From Sphingomonas sp. (GTDB taxonomy: Bacteria > Pseudomonadota > Alphaproteobacteria > Sphingomonadales > Sphingomonadaceae): a DNA stretch of 64,000 nt. The translations under genes were made by a program, and so were the position numbers. The stretch spans positions 44,805-108,804 of the forward strand of contig NZ_JAPKNM010000019.1 of NCBI RefSeq assembly GCF_026460985.1. Direction: 5' to 3'. The notes beneath the pieces were generated by a model. That model was not told the DNA's origin, did no database searches, and saw only the letters and a program-made list of their open reading frames with translations. Of this stretch, positions 7,525 to 15,849 are shown in pieces (the first letter of the stretch is position 1; every line of letters begins with the position of its first letter).

Positions 7525-8904
7525 ATGACCTTGTCCCGCCGCGATTTCGTCCGCCTCGTCGCCGGTACCGGCGCCGTGGCCGCTCTGGGCCAGCTCGGCC
7601 GCACCAGCGCGATGGCCGCGCCCAACGGCAGCTACCGCGCAATGGTCGGCGTGTTCCTCTTCGGAGGCAACGACGGCTGGAACATGGTGATCCCCACCGA
7701 CGCCCGGCATGCCGCCTATCTCGCCGCGCGCGGCTCGGTGGGCATCAAGGCGCCGGCGCTGACCCCGCTGACCAACGCCAGCTACGCGCTCCACCCGTCG
7801 ATGTCGGCACTGCGCCCGCTCTGGGACGAAGGCAGCCTCGCGCTGGTGCTCAACGCGGGGACCTTGTTCGCGCCGCTCACCAAGTCGACCTATCAGTCGC
7901 GCCCCGATCTCCGACCCACCAACCTGATGAGCCATTCCGACGAGCAGGCGCACTGGCAGGGCCTTCGCGCGCGCGACGTCAGCGTCGACGGCTTCATGGG
8001 CCGGATGACCGATCGCATGACAGCGGCGGCCACGCCCTCGATGATCTCGCTCGCAGGCTCGAACCTCGCGACGATCGGCCGGGCCAGCGCGGCGCTGGTG
8101 CTGCCCTCGACCGGAACGCTCGGCCGCAGCGGCTACAGCGCCGGCGGCAATGCCGCCAACCAGGCCAAGAACGCCGCGATCGACGTCTTCGCCAACGGCG
8201 CCGGCTATGGTGCGATGACCGAGGCGACCGCCGGTGCCATCACCGGCGCCTATGGCCAGGCGGTGACCGCCAATGCGATCATCGGCGCGACCAGCGCGCT
8301 CGACGGCTATTTCGTCAACCCGGCCACCGGCGCCGCGCTCACCAGCGACATCGCGCGCCAGCTGATGCGCGTCGCGCGCATGGTCGAGGCACGCTCGACG
8401 CTCGGCCATGACCGCCAGACCTTCTTCGCCAGCCAGGGCGGCTATGACAATCACTCGGGCCAGGTGGCGGGCGGTAACAACGATACCGGCACCCACGCCA
8501 ATCTACTCGGCGACCTCGCCATGGCGCTCGCCGGCTTCCACCGCGCGATGCAGTCGATCGGCATGGCCGAGAACGTCACAGCCTTCACGATGAGCGACTT
8601 CGGCCGCACCTTCAAAGGCAATGCCCAGAACGGCACCGATCACGCCTGGGGCAGCAACCACCTCGTCGTCGGCGGCAACGTGGCGCCGGGCGGCATCTTC
8701 GGCGCCTATCCCGATCCGGTGATCGGCGGCGCGCACGACATCAGCAACGAGGGCCGCTTCGTCCCCGCCGTCGCGCAGGAGGAATATATCGGTGCGATCG
8801 CCCGCTGGCACGGCGTGAGCGATGCCGACATGCCCTATGTCTTCCCCAACTGGTCGACCTGGAGCACCGGCGGCCGCGGCCCCTTAGGGTTGTTCCGCGC
8901 TTAA
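7525..8904 (+). CDS. DUF1501-family Tat-exported protein
   Basis: The 459-residue product starts MTLSRRDFVRLVAG, a twin-arginine signal (SRRDFV), followed by AALGQLGRTSAMAA, so it is exported folded by the Tat system. The body is DUF1501: VFLFGGNDGWNMVIP, SHSDEQAHWQG, SQGGYDNHSGQ, SDFGRT and NGTDHAWGSNHLVVGG. The DN/H-rich motifs resemble the alkaline-phosphatase-like superfamily to which DUF1501 has been related. It follows the DUF1800 gene by 11 bases with AAGGGGAA as ribosome site, so the two form an operon and probably act together outside the cytoplasm. Substrate unknown. Confidence 0.92.
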   Translation: MTLSRRDFVRLVAGTGAVAALGQLGRTSAMAAPNGSYRAMVGVFLFGGNDGWNMVIPTDARHAAYLAARGSVGIKAPALTPLTNASYALHPSMSALRPLWDEGSLALVLNAGTLFAPLTKSTYQSRPDLRPTNLMSHSDEQAHWQGLRARDVSVDGFMGRMTDRMTAAATPSMISLAGSNLATIGRASAALVLPSTGTLGRSGYSAGGNAANQAKNAAIDVFANGAGYGAMTEATAGAITGAYGQAVTANAIIGATSALDGYFVNPATGAALTSDIARQLMRVARMVEARSTLGHDRQTFFASQGGYDNHSGQVAGGNNDTGTHANLLGDLAMALAGFHRAMQSIGMAENVTAFTMSDFGRTFKGNAQNGTDHAWGSNHLVVGGNVAPGGIFGAYPDPVIGGAHDISNEGRFVPAVAQEEYIGAIARWHGVSDADMPYVFPNWSTWSTGGRGPLGLFRA

Positions 8905-8964
8905 CGCCGTTCTTCCATTCTCCTTCCATTCGGCGCAGCTATCGCACGCGGGAAGGAGCGTGGA

Positions 8965-9411
8965 ATGGAACTTCACTACCGCGGGATGGACGGGTCGGAT
9001 ATCGTGGACGCGGGAGGAGTAGCCGTGTCGAATCTCTTTCGCGTCACCCCCTTCATGCACGTGCCCGACATCGAGGCCGCGATCCATTTCTTCACCCAGA
9101 TCCTCGGCTTCGAGTGCCGCTTCCGCCTGGGCAACTACGCCTATGTCCAGCGCGAGGCAGCGGCGTTCCGGCTGAAGGAGAATGTCGGCGACGACGGCGC
9201 CCCGCCGGGCAATCGTCGCTTCTGCTATTATGTCGACGTGAACGACGTCGACGCGATCGCCGCGGAGATCCTCCCCAAGGCCACGCTCCTCAACGATGGC
9301 GACATCCATGGCCCGGTCGACCAGATCTACGGCCAGCGCGAGCTGATGGTGGTGGCGCCCGACGGCAATCTGCTCGTCTTCGGCCAGGACGTCGCGCTGA
9401 AGCGCGATTAG
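8965..9411 (+). CDS. VOC (glyoxalase/bleomycin-resistance) superfamily protein
   Basis: The 148-residue product is a single VOC domain: FRVTPFMHVPDIEAAIHFFTQILGF, FCYYVDVNDVDAIAAEIL, and a terminal YGQRELMVVAPDGNLLVFGQ. Members are metal-dependent dioxygenases, isomerases, glyoxalases or antibiotic-binding proteins; the substrate cannot be told here. Two starts look usable: ATG 8965 after GGAAGGAG, and GTG 9025 after GGGAGGAG. The domain itself begins just after the GTG, so the shorter 128-residue form may be the main product. The stop codon TAG is part of the terminal repeat of the element at 9408. Confidence 0.85.
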   Translation: MELHYRGMDGSDIVDAGGVAVSNLFRVTPFMHVPDIEAAIHFFTQILGFECRFRLGNYAYVQREAAAFRLKENVGDDGAPPGNRRFCYYVDVNDVDAIAAEILPKATLLNDGDIHGPVDQIYGQRELMVVAPDGNLLVFGQDVALKRD

Positions 9412-9659
9412 GTCGTATCGACATTCAAATCCTCCCCGCCAGGGAGTGTTGGGTTGGATTGCCCCCGGCAATCCAAGCCCGTGCCGGGGGCACGGGCGAC
9501 CCAACACTGTGGCGCCGAAGGCGTCGGAGGGGGAGGTAGGCAGCGCACTCTCCAATTGAGCATGGTGCTTCCGCCCCCTCCGTCAGCCTGTGGCTGACAC
9601 CTCCCCCTGGCGGGGGAGGATTGAAAGGCCTCGCTCGCCCGAATGTCGATACATCCTAG
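9408..9659. mobile_element. 252-bp element with terminal inverted repeats (MITE-like)
   Basis: The left end TTAGGTCGTATCGACATTC (9408-9426) and the reverse complement of the right end, CTAGGATGTATCGACATTC (9659-9641), match at 16 of 19 bases, with 12 consecutive identical bases (GTATCGACATTC). The interior has no gene; it is a nested set of hairpins of the same kind as the repeat at 45386. A third copy of the end, CTAGGACGTATCGACATTC, begins at 63841. A non-autonomous mobile element is inferred; no transposase is nearby and no clear target duplication was seen. Confidence 0.6.
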
Positions 9660-9665
9660 GCTCGG

Positions 9666-10412
9666 CTAGAGCGGCACGCTTGCCTCCCCCTTGAACCGCG
9701 CCACCGTCTCGAAGCTGGCGCCCTCGACTCGGATCTCGTTGAACGAGGGCGGCTTGCTGCGCACGCGTTCGGACAGCGTCCCCGCCCCGATCAGCCGCAC
9801 CGTTCGCCCGTTCACTTCATGCACCACGTCGAACGGATCGTGGACATGCCCCGTCAGCACCGCGTGCGCGCCCGCGGTGGCGAGCGCCTCGAGCGCCACG
9901 CGCCCGCGCCAGGTCTTCGACGTCGCCGCCGTCCCGACCTCGATCAGCGGATGATGCGCGGCGACGAAGATCAGGTCGCCTCCGGGAGCAGCCTCGACCA
10001 AAGCGAGCGATTCCTGCAGCGAGCGCGTGCTGACATGGCCCTTCGACCAGTTGAGCCGCCACTGGAAGCGCGCGGTGGTCTTGAGCGGCACGATCGCGAT
10101 TCCCTTCACGTCGAGCGGCCTCTCGATCATGTGCTCGAGCGCCTCGTAGCGCTTGTACGGCGTGACGAAACGTGCCCAGAGGTTGAAATAGGGCAGGTCG
10201 TGATTGCCCACCTCGACCGTCACCGGCCGACCCAGGCTCTCGAGCCATTTCGCCGCGGCCGAGAATTCGCGCGGGCGGGCGCGCATGGTGAGGTCGCCGG
10301 TCATGATCACCGCGTCGGGCTGCTCCTCCCGCACCTTGCGGCCGAACCAGTCGATCGCCTCTAGATCCTCGCGGCCGAAATGGACGTCGCTGACATGGAA
10401 CAGGCGAGTCAT
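9666..10412 (-). CDS. Calcineurin-like metallophosphoesterase
   Basis: The 248-residue product has the full metallophosphoesterase motif set: HVSDVHFG (DxH) at the N-terminus, VIMTGDLT (GD), EVGNHD (GNHD), FVAAHHP and AVLTGHVHD (GHxH). These residues bind a dinuclear metal centre that hydrolyses phosphomono- or diesters. No signal peptide is visible, so it is probably cytoplasmic. The ATG overlaps the stop of the lipid-kinase-like gene upstream by four bases (ATGA at 10409-10412), so the pair is coupled and may act in the same lipid or phosphate pathway (inference). Substrate unknown. Confidence 0.9.
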   Translation of the reverse strand: MTRLFHVSDVHFGREDLEAIDWFGRKVREEQPDAVIMTGDLTMRARPREFSAAAKWLESLGRPVTVEVGNHDLPYFNLWARFVTPYKRYEALEHMIERPLDVKGIAIVPLKTTARFQWRLNWSKGHVSTRSLQESLALVEAAPGGDLIFVAAHHPLIEVGTAATSKTWRGRVALEALATAGAHAVLTGHVHDPFDVVHEVNGRTVRLIGAGTLSERVRSKPPSFNEIRVEGASFETVARFKGEASVPL

Positions 10413-11254
10413 GGCGCGGGCACCGCGTCCGCGCGGGTGGCGATGAACGTCTCGAGGCTCCTGCCCGCCCTGATCGGCGCGCGCGGATCGAGCCGCACGG
10501 GCTCGCCGTCGAACAGCGCCAGTACCGGCCTGTGGCCCCGTACGCGCAACTCCTTGGTCCAGGCTTCGCTCACCGCGTGCGCGGCGACCCAGTCTCCGTT
10601 CAGCCAGTCCCAGCCGAGCTGGACGATCGCCTTCCAGTCGCGGACATCGACCGCGGCGACCTCGAGCCCGTGCAGGTCGGGCGTGACGAACACCGCCTGA
10701 TAGTGATCGCCCAGCCCCTTCGCGCCCTCGACGCGGATGCCGCGCTCGCCGAAGGTCTTGCGCCACGCCCCGCGCGCCGCGGCGAGCAGTCGCCCGATCT
10801 TGCCCTTGCGCACTGCCTCGCGGGCGCGGAACCACGCCGCCGCCGGCCCGAGGATCAGCCCCACGAAGGCGCGATGGTTCCCCGCGATCACATAGGGCAG
10901 CGCGACGCGCCGGTCGCATTGGCGCGCCGCATGGACGATCCTGTGCGGATCGGTCTCGCTGTGCAGCCCCTTGGCGAGAAGGTTCATCGTGCCCCCGGGC
11001 AGGATCAGGAACGCCCCTTCCCAATGTTCCAGCGCGCAGAGCGCCGCGTTGATCGTCCCATCGCCTGCGAACAGCACCACGGTGTCAACATCGGCAGCGA
11101 CAAGTTCCACGCCGGTCGGCAATTTCTGCTGGGGAAATTCGGTCCTACCCGCCAGCACGAGTCCACTCTCGGCGAACACCGCCTCGAGCGCCTCGCACTT
11201 GGCGCGGGTGGCGGTGCCGGAATTGGGATTGGTGATGAACCAGAGCGTCTTCAT
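10409..11254 (-). CDS. Diacylglycerol/lipid kinase-family protein
   Basis: The 281-residue product resembles the DAGK catalytic family. It starts MKTLWFITNPNSGTATR, the first kinase block; VVLFAGDGTINAAL is a GGDGT-type nucleotide site with Ala in the first position; ILPGGTMNLLAKGL is the conserved GTxN block. The start at 11254 is placed by the family N-terminus; longer in-frame starts upstream run into the tRNA region and are unlikely. Proteins of this family phosphorylate diacylglycerol, sphingosine or related lipids. It is followed, with an ATGA overlap, by a metallophosphoesterase, a plausible kinase/phosphatase pair. Confidence 0.85.
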   Translation of the reverse strand: MKTLWFITNPNSGTATRAKCEALEAVFAESGLVLAGRTEFPQQKLPTGVELVAADVDTVVLFAGDGTINAALCALEHWEGAFLILPGGTMNLLAKGLHSETDPHRIVHAARQCDRRVALPYVIAGNHRAFVGLILGPAAAWFRAREAVRKGKIGRLLAAARGAWRKTFGERGIRVEGAKGLGDHYQAVFVTPDLHGLEVAAVDVRDWKAIVQLGWDWLNGDWVAAHAVSEAWTKELRVRGHRPVLALFDGEPVRLDPRAPIRAGRSLETFIATRADAVPAP

Positions 11255-11364
11255 GCCCCGCGCAACGCGCGAGCCTGGTTTTGGTCGCTTCCCACCCGTA
11301 ACGACCACCGCTCGATATTCGCGGATTGACCGCTGGCCCTGCGCTGTGGCAACCGGGCTGCCGC

Positions 11365-11438
11365 GCGGGTGTAGCTCAATGGTAGAGCAGAAGCTTCCCA
11401 AGCTTACGACGAGGGTTCGATTCCCTTCACCCGCTCCA
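11365..11438 (+). tRNA. tRNA-Gly (anticodon CCC)
   Basis: The 74-base cloverleaf starts GCGGGTG and ends CACCCGC-T-CCA, with an encoded CCA end. The D arm contains AGCTCAATGGTAGAGC, the anticodon loop is TTCCCAA (CCC at its centre) on an AAGC/GCTT stem, and the T arm is GAGGGTTCGATTCCCTT. It closely resembles E. coli tRNA-Gly(CCC). It lies between divergent genes, 24 bases before the M20 peptidase gene. Confidence 0.97.
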
Positions 11439-11462
11439 GCCTTCTGATCGGAGCCTCAGCCC

Positions 11463-12848
11463 ATGCGCCACTTCGCGGTCCTCCTCGCAGTGGCGCTCGC
11501 CGCCGTTCCGGCGCAGGCCCAGACCAACGCCGAGGCCGAGGCGCAGGCGCTCGACCTGCTCAAGCGCGGGATCGCGTTCCGCACCGTCGCGGGGCCGGGC
11601 AACCAGACCTTCGACTATGCGACCTATCTCAAGTCGGTGCTCGTCGCCGGCGGGTTCGCCGACGCCGATGTCCGCGTCGAGAAGCTCGGCGACACGGCGT
11701 ACCTGATCGCGCGCTATCGCGGCACCGGCAAGGCGGGCGCGAAGCCGATCCTGATCTCGGGGCACATGGACGTGGTCGAGGCCAAGCCCGCGGACTGGGC
11801 GCGCGATCCGTTCACCCCGGTGGTCGAGAACGGCTTCCTGTTCGGGCGCGGCTCGAGCGACAACAAGTTCGACGTCTCGACCTTCGTCGCGTCGATGGTC
11901 CAATTGAAGCGCGAGGGCTTCAAGCCCGGCCGCGATGTTGTGCTGCTCTTCTCGGGCGACGAGGAGACGGGGATGAAGACCACCGCCGCGCTCGCCGAGC
12001 AGTTCCACGATGCCGAATTGCTGCTCAACATCGACGGCGGCGGCGGCGACATGGACGAAGCGGGCAAGCCGGTGATGTTCGGCGTGCAGGGCGCCGAGAA
12101 GAGCTATGCCGATTTCGAGCTGAGCGTCACCAATCCCGGCGGCCATTCGAGCGCGCCGCGCAAGCCGAATGCGATCTACCAGCTCGCCGCCGCGCTCCAG
12201 AAGATCGAGGCCTATCAGTTCCCCGGCCAGGTCAACGAGATCACCAAGGCGAGCTGGGCGGCGACCGCGGCGCGCACGCAGGACCCGAAGCTCGCCGATG
12301 CGATGCGCCGCTTCGCCGCCAATCCCGCCGATGCCGAGGCGCTGGCCACGCTGCGCGCCGATCCGGGCTATGTCGGGCAGACGGGAACGACCTGCGTCGC
12401 GACGATGGTCAATGCCGGCCACGCGACCAATGCGCTGCCGCAGCGCGCGACCGCCAACATCAATTGCCGGATCTTCCCCGGTACGCCGATCACCCAGGTG
12501 CAGGCCAAGATCGCCGAGCTGATCGGCGATCCCGCGGTCCAGGTGACCAAGGTCGAGAGCGGCTCGGTGCCGAGCGACGCCTCGCCGCTGCGTCCCGATC
12601 TGATGAAGGTGATCACCAAGGCCGTCCACGCGCGCTTCCCCGAAGTGTCGGTGGTCCCGGTGATGTCGTCGGGCGCGACCGACAGCATGTGGTTCCGGGG
12701 CAAGGGCGTGCCGAGCTACGGTGTGAGCCCGCTGTTCATGAAGTCGAGCGACAGCTTCGCGCACGGCCTGAACGAACGCATCCCGGTGAGCGAGATCGCG
12801 CCGGCGATCACCTTCTACAAGGCGGTCATCAGAGACCTCGCCAAGTAA
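11463..12848 (+). CDS. Secreted M20 metallopeptidase
   Basis: The 461-residue product starts MRHFAVLLAVALAAVPAQAQ, a Sec signal peptide. The M20 zinc ligands and catalytic residues are visible: LISGHMDVV (His101, Asp103), GRGSSDNK (Asp133) and FSGDEETG (Glu167/Glu168). The middle section, including TNPGGHSSAPRKPN, is the dimerisation or lid domain. M20 enzymes are di-zinc amino- or carboxypeptidases and amidohydrolases; this one probably trims peptides in the periplasm. It starts 24 bases after tRNA-Gly. A second, distinct M20 gene lies at 19666. Confidence 0.93.
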   Translation: MRHFAVLLAVALAAVPAQAQTNAEAEAQALDLLKRGIAFRTVAGPGNQTFDYATYLKSVLVAGGFADADVRVEKLGDTAYLIARYRGTGKAGAKPILISGHMDVVEAKPADWARDPFTPVVENGFLFGRGSSDNKFDVSTFVASMVQLKREGFKPGRDVVLLFSGDEETGMKTTAALAEQFHDAELLLNIDGGGGDMDEAGKPVMFGVQGAEKSYADFELSVTNPGGHSSAPRKPNAIYQLAAALQKIEAYQFPGQVNEITKASWAATAARTQDPKLADAMRRFAANPADAEALATLRADPGYVGQTGTTCVATMVNAGHATNALPQRATANINCRIFPGTPITQVQAKIAELIGDPAVQVTKVESGSVPSDASPLRPDLMKVITKAVHARFPEVSVVPVMSSGATDSMWFRGKGVPSYGVSPLFMKSSDSFAHGLNERIPVSEIAPAITFYKAVIRDLAK

Positions 12849-12900
12849 GGCCTTATGCGAACGATTCGCAACAAAATTGCGATCGATTAGCAATAGCCTG

Positions 12901-13656
12901 CTAGATCCCGCCTTCCACCGGCTCCAGGCCCGATGCCCTGAGGCCGTGGATCAACGCGTCCACCGTCCGGTCGACTAGTGCCTGCTCGGTCGCGCGCACG
13001 ACGAAGTTCGCTCCCACCCGCCCCTCGCGGAAAAAGGGATAGCTGCCGATCGCCACGCCCGGATGCGCGTGCTCGGTCTCGCCGAGCAGGTCCGCGATCT
13101 CGCTCTCGGCGACCCAGGCGCCGACGGTGCGCGACAGCACGGGCAAGCCGCCTTCGAGCGTGCCGGTCAGCGCGTCGAGCATCCCCGCGGTGATGTGCGG
13201 CACGCCCGCGAGGATGAAGAGATTGCCGATGCGGATGCCCGGTGCGCCCGACATGCGGTTGGCGATCAACTCGGCGCCCTCGGGCACGCGCGCCATGCGC
13301 AGCCGCGCCTCGGTCAGCCCGCCGCGCGTCTCGTAGTAGCGATCGAGCACCGCGCGCGCGTCGGGGTGCACCACCACCGGGACGCCGAGCGCGGCAGCGA
13401 TCGCGTCGACCGTGATGTCGTCATGCGTCGGCCCGATACCGCCGGTGGTGAACAGATAGTCGTTGCGCGCCCTGAGCGCGTTGACCGCCTCGACGATCGC
13501 GCTCTCGACATCGGACACGATCCGCACCTCGGCGAGTCGGATGCCCTGCACGTTGAGCCAGGAGGCGATCTGCGCGACATTCTTGTCCTGGGTGCGGCCG
13601 GACAGGATCTCGTCGCCGATCACCACACATGCCGCGGTCCAGATGCGCTCGCTCAT
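12901..13656 (-). CDS. CinA-like molybdopterin-binding domain protein
   Basis: The 251-residue product matches the N-terminal (CinA/MoCF-biosynthesis) domain: VVIGDEILSGRTQDKN, the long helix after VRIVSDVESAIVEAV, and the signature FTTGGIGPTHDDITVDAIA. The C-terminal deamidase domain of full CinA (a further 150 residues) is absent, so this is the short form. Short CinA-like proteins are variously linked to ADP-ribose hydrolysis and nicotinamide-nucleotide recycling; the role here is not settled by sequence. It is divergent from map, with 53 bases between them. Confidence 0.88.
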   Translation of the reverse strand: MSERIWTAACVVIGDEILSGRTQDKNVAQIASWLNVQGIRLAEVRIVSDVESAIVEAVNALRARNDYLFTTGGIGPTHDDITVDAIAAALGVPVVVHPDARAVLDRYYETRGGLTEARLRMARVPEGAELIANRMSGAPGIRIGNLFILAGVPHITAGMLDALTGTLEGGLPVLSRTVGAWVAESEIADLLGETEHAHPGVAIGSYPFFREGRVGANFVVRATEQALVDRTVDALIHGLRASGLEPVEGGI

Positions 13657-13695
13657 GGCAGTGGCGTAGAGCCTCGCAAACTTCCGCGCAAACGC

Positions 13696-13701
13696 CTATA
13701 T
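13696..13701 (+). promoter_or_regulatory. Possible -10 of a leaderless map transcript
   Basis: CTATAT at 13696-13701 lies eight bases before the map ATG, and no Shine-Dalgarno is present between them. No convincing -35 was found at the right distance. A leaderless start is possible but weakly supported. Confidence 0.3.
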
Positions 13702-13709
13702 CGCGCGGC

Positions 13710-14534
13710 ATGACCGAATATGTCACCGTCACCGAAGACATGCCGCAGACGCGCGACGGCGCGATCAAGCTCCACGGGCCCGCGGGTTTCGAAGGCATGC
13801 GCAAGGCCGGCCGCCTCGCCGCCGAGATCCTCGACGCGCTGGTGCCGCACGTCGTCCCGGGCGTCTCCACCGAGGAACTCGACGACATCGTCCGCAACAT
13901 GACGATCGCCGGCGGCGGCGTGCCCGCGACGCTCGGCTATCGCGGCTACACGCATAGCTGCTGCATCTCGATCAACCATGTCGTGTGCCACGGCATCCCG
14001 TCCGATCGCACGCTCAGGGATGGCGACATCGTCAACATCGACGTGACGCCGATGCTGGGCGGCTGGCACGGCGACACCAGCCGCATGTACCTGGTCGGCG
14101 ATGTGCCGATCAAGGCGCGCCGGCTGGTCGACGTGACCTATGAATGCCTGATGCTCGGGCTCGAGCAGGCGAAGCCGGGCAACCATCTCGGCGACATCAG
14201 CCACGCGATCCAGCGGCATGCCGAGAAGCATCGCTACGGCGTCGTCCGCGATTTCTGCGGGCACGGGCTCGGCCAGGTGTTCCACGACGCGCCCGAAGTG
14301 GTCCATGTCGGCCGCCCCGGCACCGGCCCGGAGCTGCGCCCGGGCATGTTCTTCACCGTCGAGCCGATGATCAACATCGGCCGCCCCGACGTGAAGCTGC
14401 TCGACGACGGCTGGACCGCGGTCACCCGCGACCGCTCGCTCTCGGCGCAGTTCGAACATTCGATCGGCATCACCGAAACCGGCTGCGAGATCTTCACCGA
14501 AAGCCCCAAGGGGCTGCACAACCCGCCTTATTGA
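13710..14534 (+). CDS. map: Methionine aminopeptidase, type I
   Basis: The 274-residue product removes the initiator methionine from new proteins in the cytoplasm. All metal and active-site residues are seen: His94 (VVCHGIP), Asp111 (NIDVTP), Asp122 (HGDTSRMY), His185 (CGHGLGQVFH), Glu218 (TVEPMI) and Glu249 (QFEHSIGIT). Length is normal for type I. The ATG at 13710 has no clear ribosome site. A rho-independent terminator follows at 14586. Confidence 0.97.
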   Translation: MTEYVTVTEDMPQTRDGAIKLHGPAGFEGMRKAGRLAAEILDALVPHVVPGVSTEELDDIVRNMTIAGGGVPATLGYRGYTHSCCISINHVVCHGIPSDRTLRDGDIVNIDVTPMLGGWHGDTSRMYLVGDVPIKARRLVDVTYECLMLGLEQAKPGNHLGDISHAIQRHAEKHRYGVVRDFCGHGLGQVFHDAPEVVHVGRPGTGPELRPGMFFTVEPMINIGRPDVKLLDDGWTAVTRDRSLSAQFEHSIGITETGCEIFTESPKGLHNPPY

Positions 14535-14546
14535 GCGCGCAATCAT

Positions 14547-14684
14547 CCCCCTCCCTTTAGGGAGGGGTCAGGGGTGGGTAAGGAAAGGTCGGGCTCGATG
14601 CCCGGCCTTTTCTTTTTGTCGAGAGCATCTCGATGGGCTCGCTCCGCTCGCACCCACCCCCAGCCCCTCCCTTGCAGGGAGGGG
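14547..14684. repeat. GC-rich inverted repeat (CCCCTCCCT...AGGGAGGGG family)
   Basis: A hairpin CCCCTCCCT-TT-AGGGAGGGG (14547-14567) recurs in related form at 14664-14684 (CCCCTCCCT-TGC-AGGGAGGGG), with GGGTGGG and CCCACCC just inside. The same design occurs at 35113-35214. The unit fills the gap between the convergent map and unknown secreted-protein genes and contains the map terminator. Confidence 0.75.
14586..14617 (+). terminator. Rho-independent terminator after map
   Basis: GGTCGGGC pairs with GCCCGGCC (one G-T wobble) around TCGAT, followed by TTTTCTTTTT. It is 51 bases after the map stop, inside the repeat unit at 14547-14684. Confidence 0.8.
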
Positions 14685-14694
14685 AGTAGATGTC

Positions 14695-15642
14695 TCAATG
14701 CGACTGATACGCCCGGCCCGACTGGATCAGGCGCTGGCGGCTGGTGTTGCCCGGCACCGCGATGTGCGTCGCCGGATCATATTCCTTGCCCACCGCCGGG
14801 CTGCCCTGCGGCACCCAGATGCCGACCACGGTGTGGCTGTAACCCTGCGGCACGTAGCGGATGTAATAGCCGTCCGGATGGAGGCTCCAGCGGCCCTCGG
14901 GGATGTCCTGGCTGCCCGGCCCCATCGGCGCCGCGCCGGCGAGCACCGCGACGCGCTCCATCTCGGCGAAGCTCGCACCCGGCGTCGTCAGCATCCGGCG
15001 CAGATCGGCCTCGGCTTGGAGCACGGTCCGGATCGGCCCCGGCAGATTGTCCGCGAGCGGCCCGGTGGTCAGCATGTCGAGCGCATTGCGGTTGAGCGAA
15101 GCGAGCTGGCGCGGCGTGAGCAGCAGTGCCGCCGTCGCCTTGAGGTCGCTCGACAGATCCTCGAACTTGGCGCGCGCGATGATCGCCCAGAGCAATTGCT
15201 GGATCTTCTGCTGCTGGATCTCGGGGTGATTCACCGAATTGCGGACGATCGTCATCACCGCGTCTTCGGCAGGGCCCTTGGGCGGTGCGAAGAGATAGCC
15301 GTCGCCGCCGCCGGGGCCGTGCGTGCCGGCCTTGAGGCAATAGCTCTGGTCGTGGAACTCGTAGAAGCCGGTCTGGAGCACGAAGCCGCCGTTCGGCGTG
15401 CGCTGCAGCGTCATCAGCGAGCGCACGGGCTCGCGCGGCGTGAAGCCGTCCCTGCTCTCGTCACCCCATTTGGCATCGGACAGGCTGGTCGTGATCGGCT
15501 GCCTGTCGCCGAGCACATTGGGAATCTTCTTCTTCAACTTGTCGCCCAGGCCGCCCAGCCCGCCGAACTGCGCCTGGGCGGGCGCCGCACTGACCACCAT
15601 CGTGGCCGCGGCAAGCGCCATAAAAAACATACGGATTTTCAT
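14695..15642 (-). CDS. Exported protein of unknown function
   Basis: The 315-residue product starts MKIRMFFMALAAATMVVSAAPAQAQ, a Sec signal peptide. The mature N-terminus has a Gly-rich stretch (FGGLGGLGDKLKKKIP). The middle is helical and rich in Gln and Leu (NHPEIQQQKIQQLLWAI), and the C-terminus is Tyr-rich (HPDGYYIRYVPQGYSHTVVGIWVP). I recognise no family. It is a single gene convergent with map. Confidence 0.75.
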   Translation of the reverse strand: MKIRMFFMALAAATMVVSAAPAQAQFGGLGGLGDKLKKKIPNVLGDRQPITTSLSDAKWGDESRDGFTPREPVRSLMTLQRTPNGGFVLQTGFYEFHDQSYCLKAGTHGPGGGDGYLFAPPKGPAEDAVMTIVRNSVNHPEIQQQKIQQLLWAIIARAKFEDLSSDLKATAALLLTPRQLASLNRNALDMLTTGPLADNLPGPIRTVLQAEADLRRMLTTPGASFAEMERVAVLAGAAPMGPGSQDIPEGRWSLHPDGYYIRYVPQGYSHTVVGIWVPQGSPAVGKEYDPATHIAVPGNTSRQRLIQSGRAYQSH

Positions 15643-15849
15643 AGCGGTCTCCCCGACGCTTTATGAAATACCGCGACTCCTCGATGTCGCGACGCGGCCC
15701 CTAATACAGATCTTTAGACTTTGCGAGCACCGGATCGCGCAAAGGGCATGCCCTCGGGTTCATCCGGAAGACTTGTCGCCTCCCGCGATTTTCATGCGCG
15801 GACTGCCTGCCCTGCCGATGATTTCATCGTCGCGGGTAAAATGCGGCGA

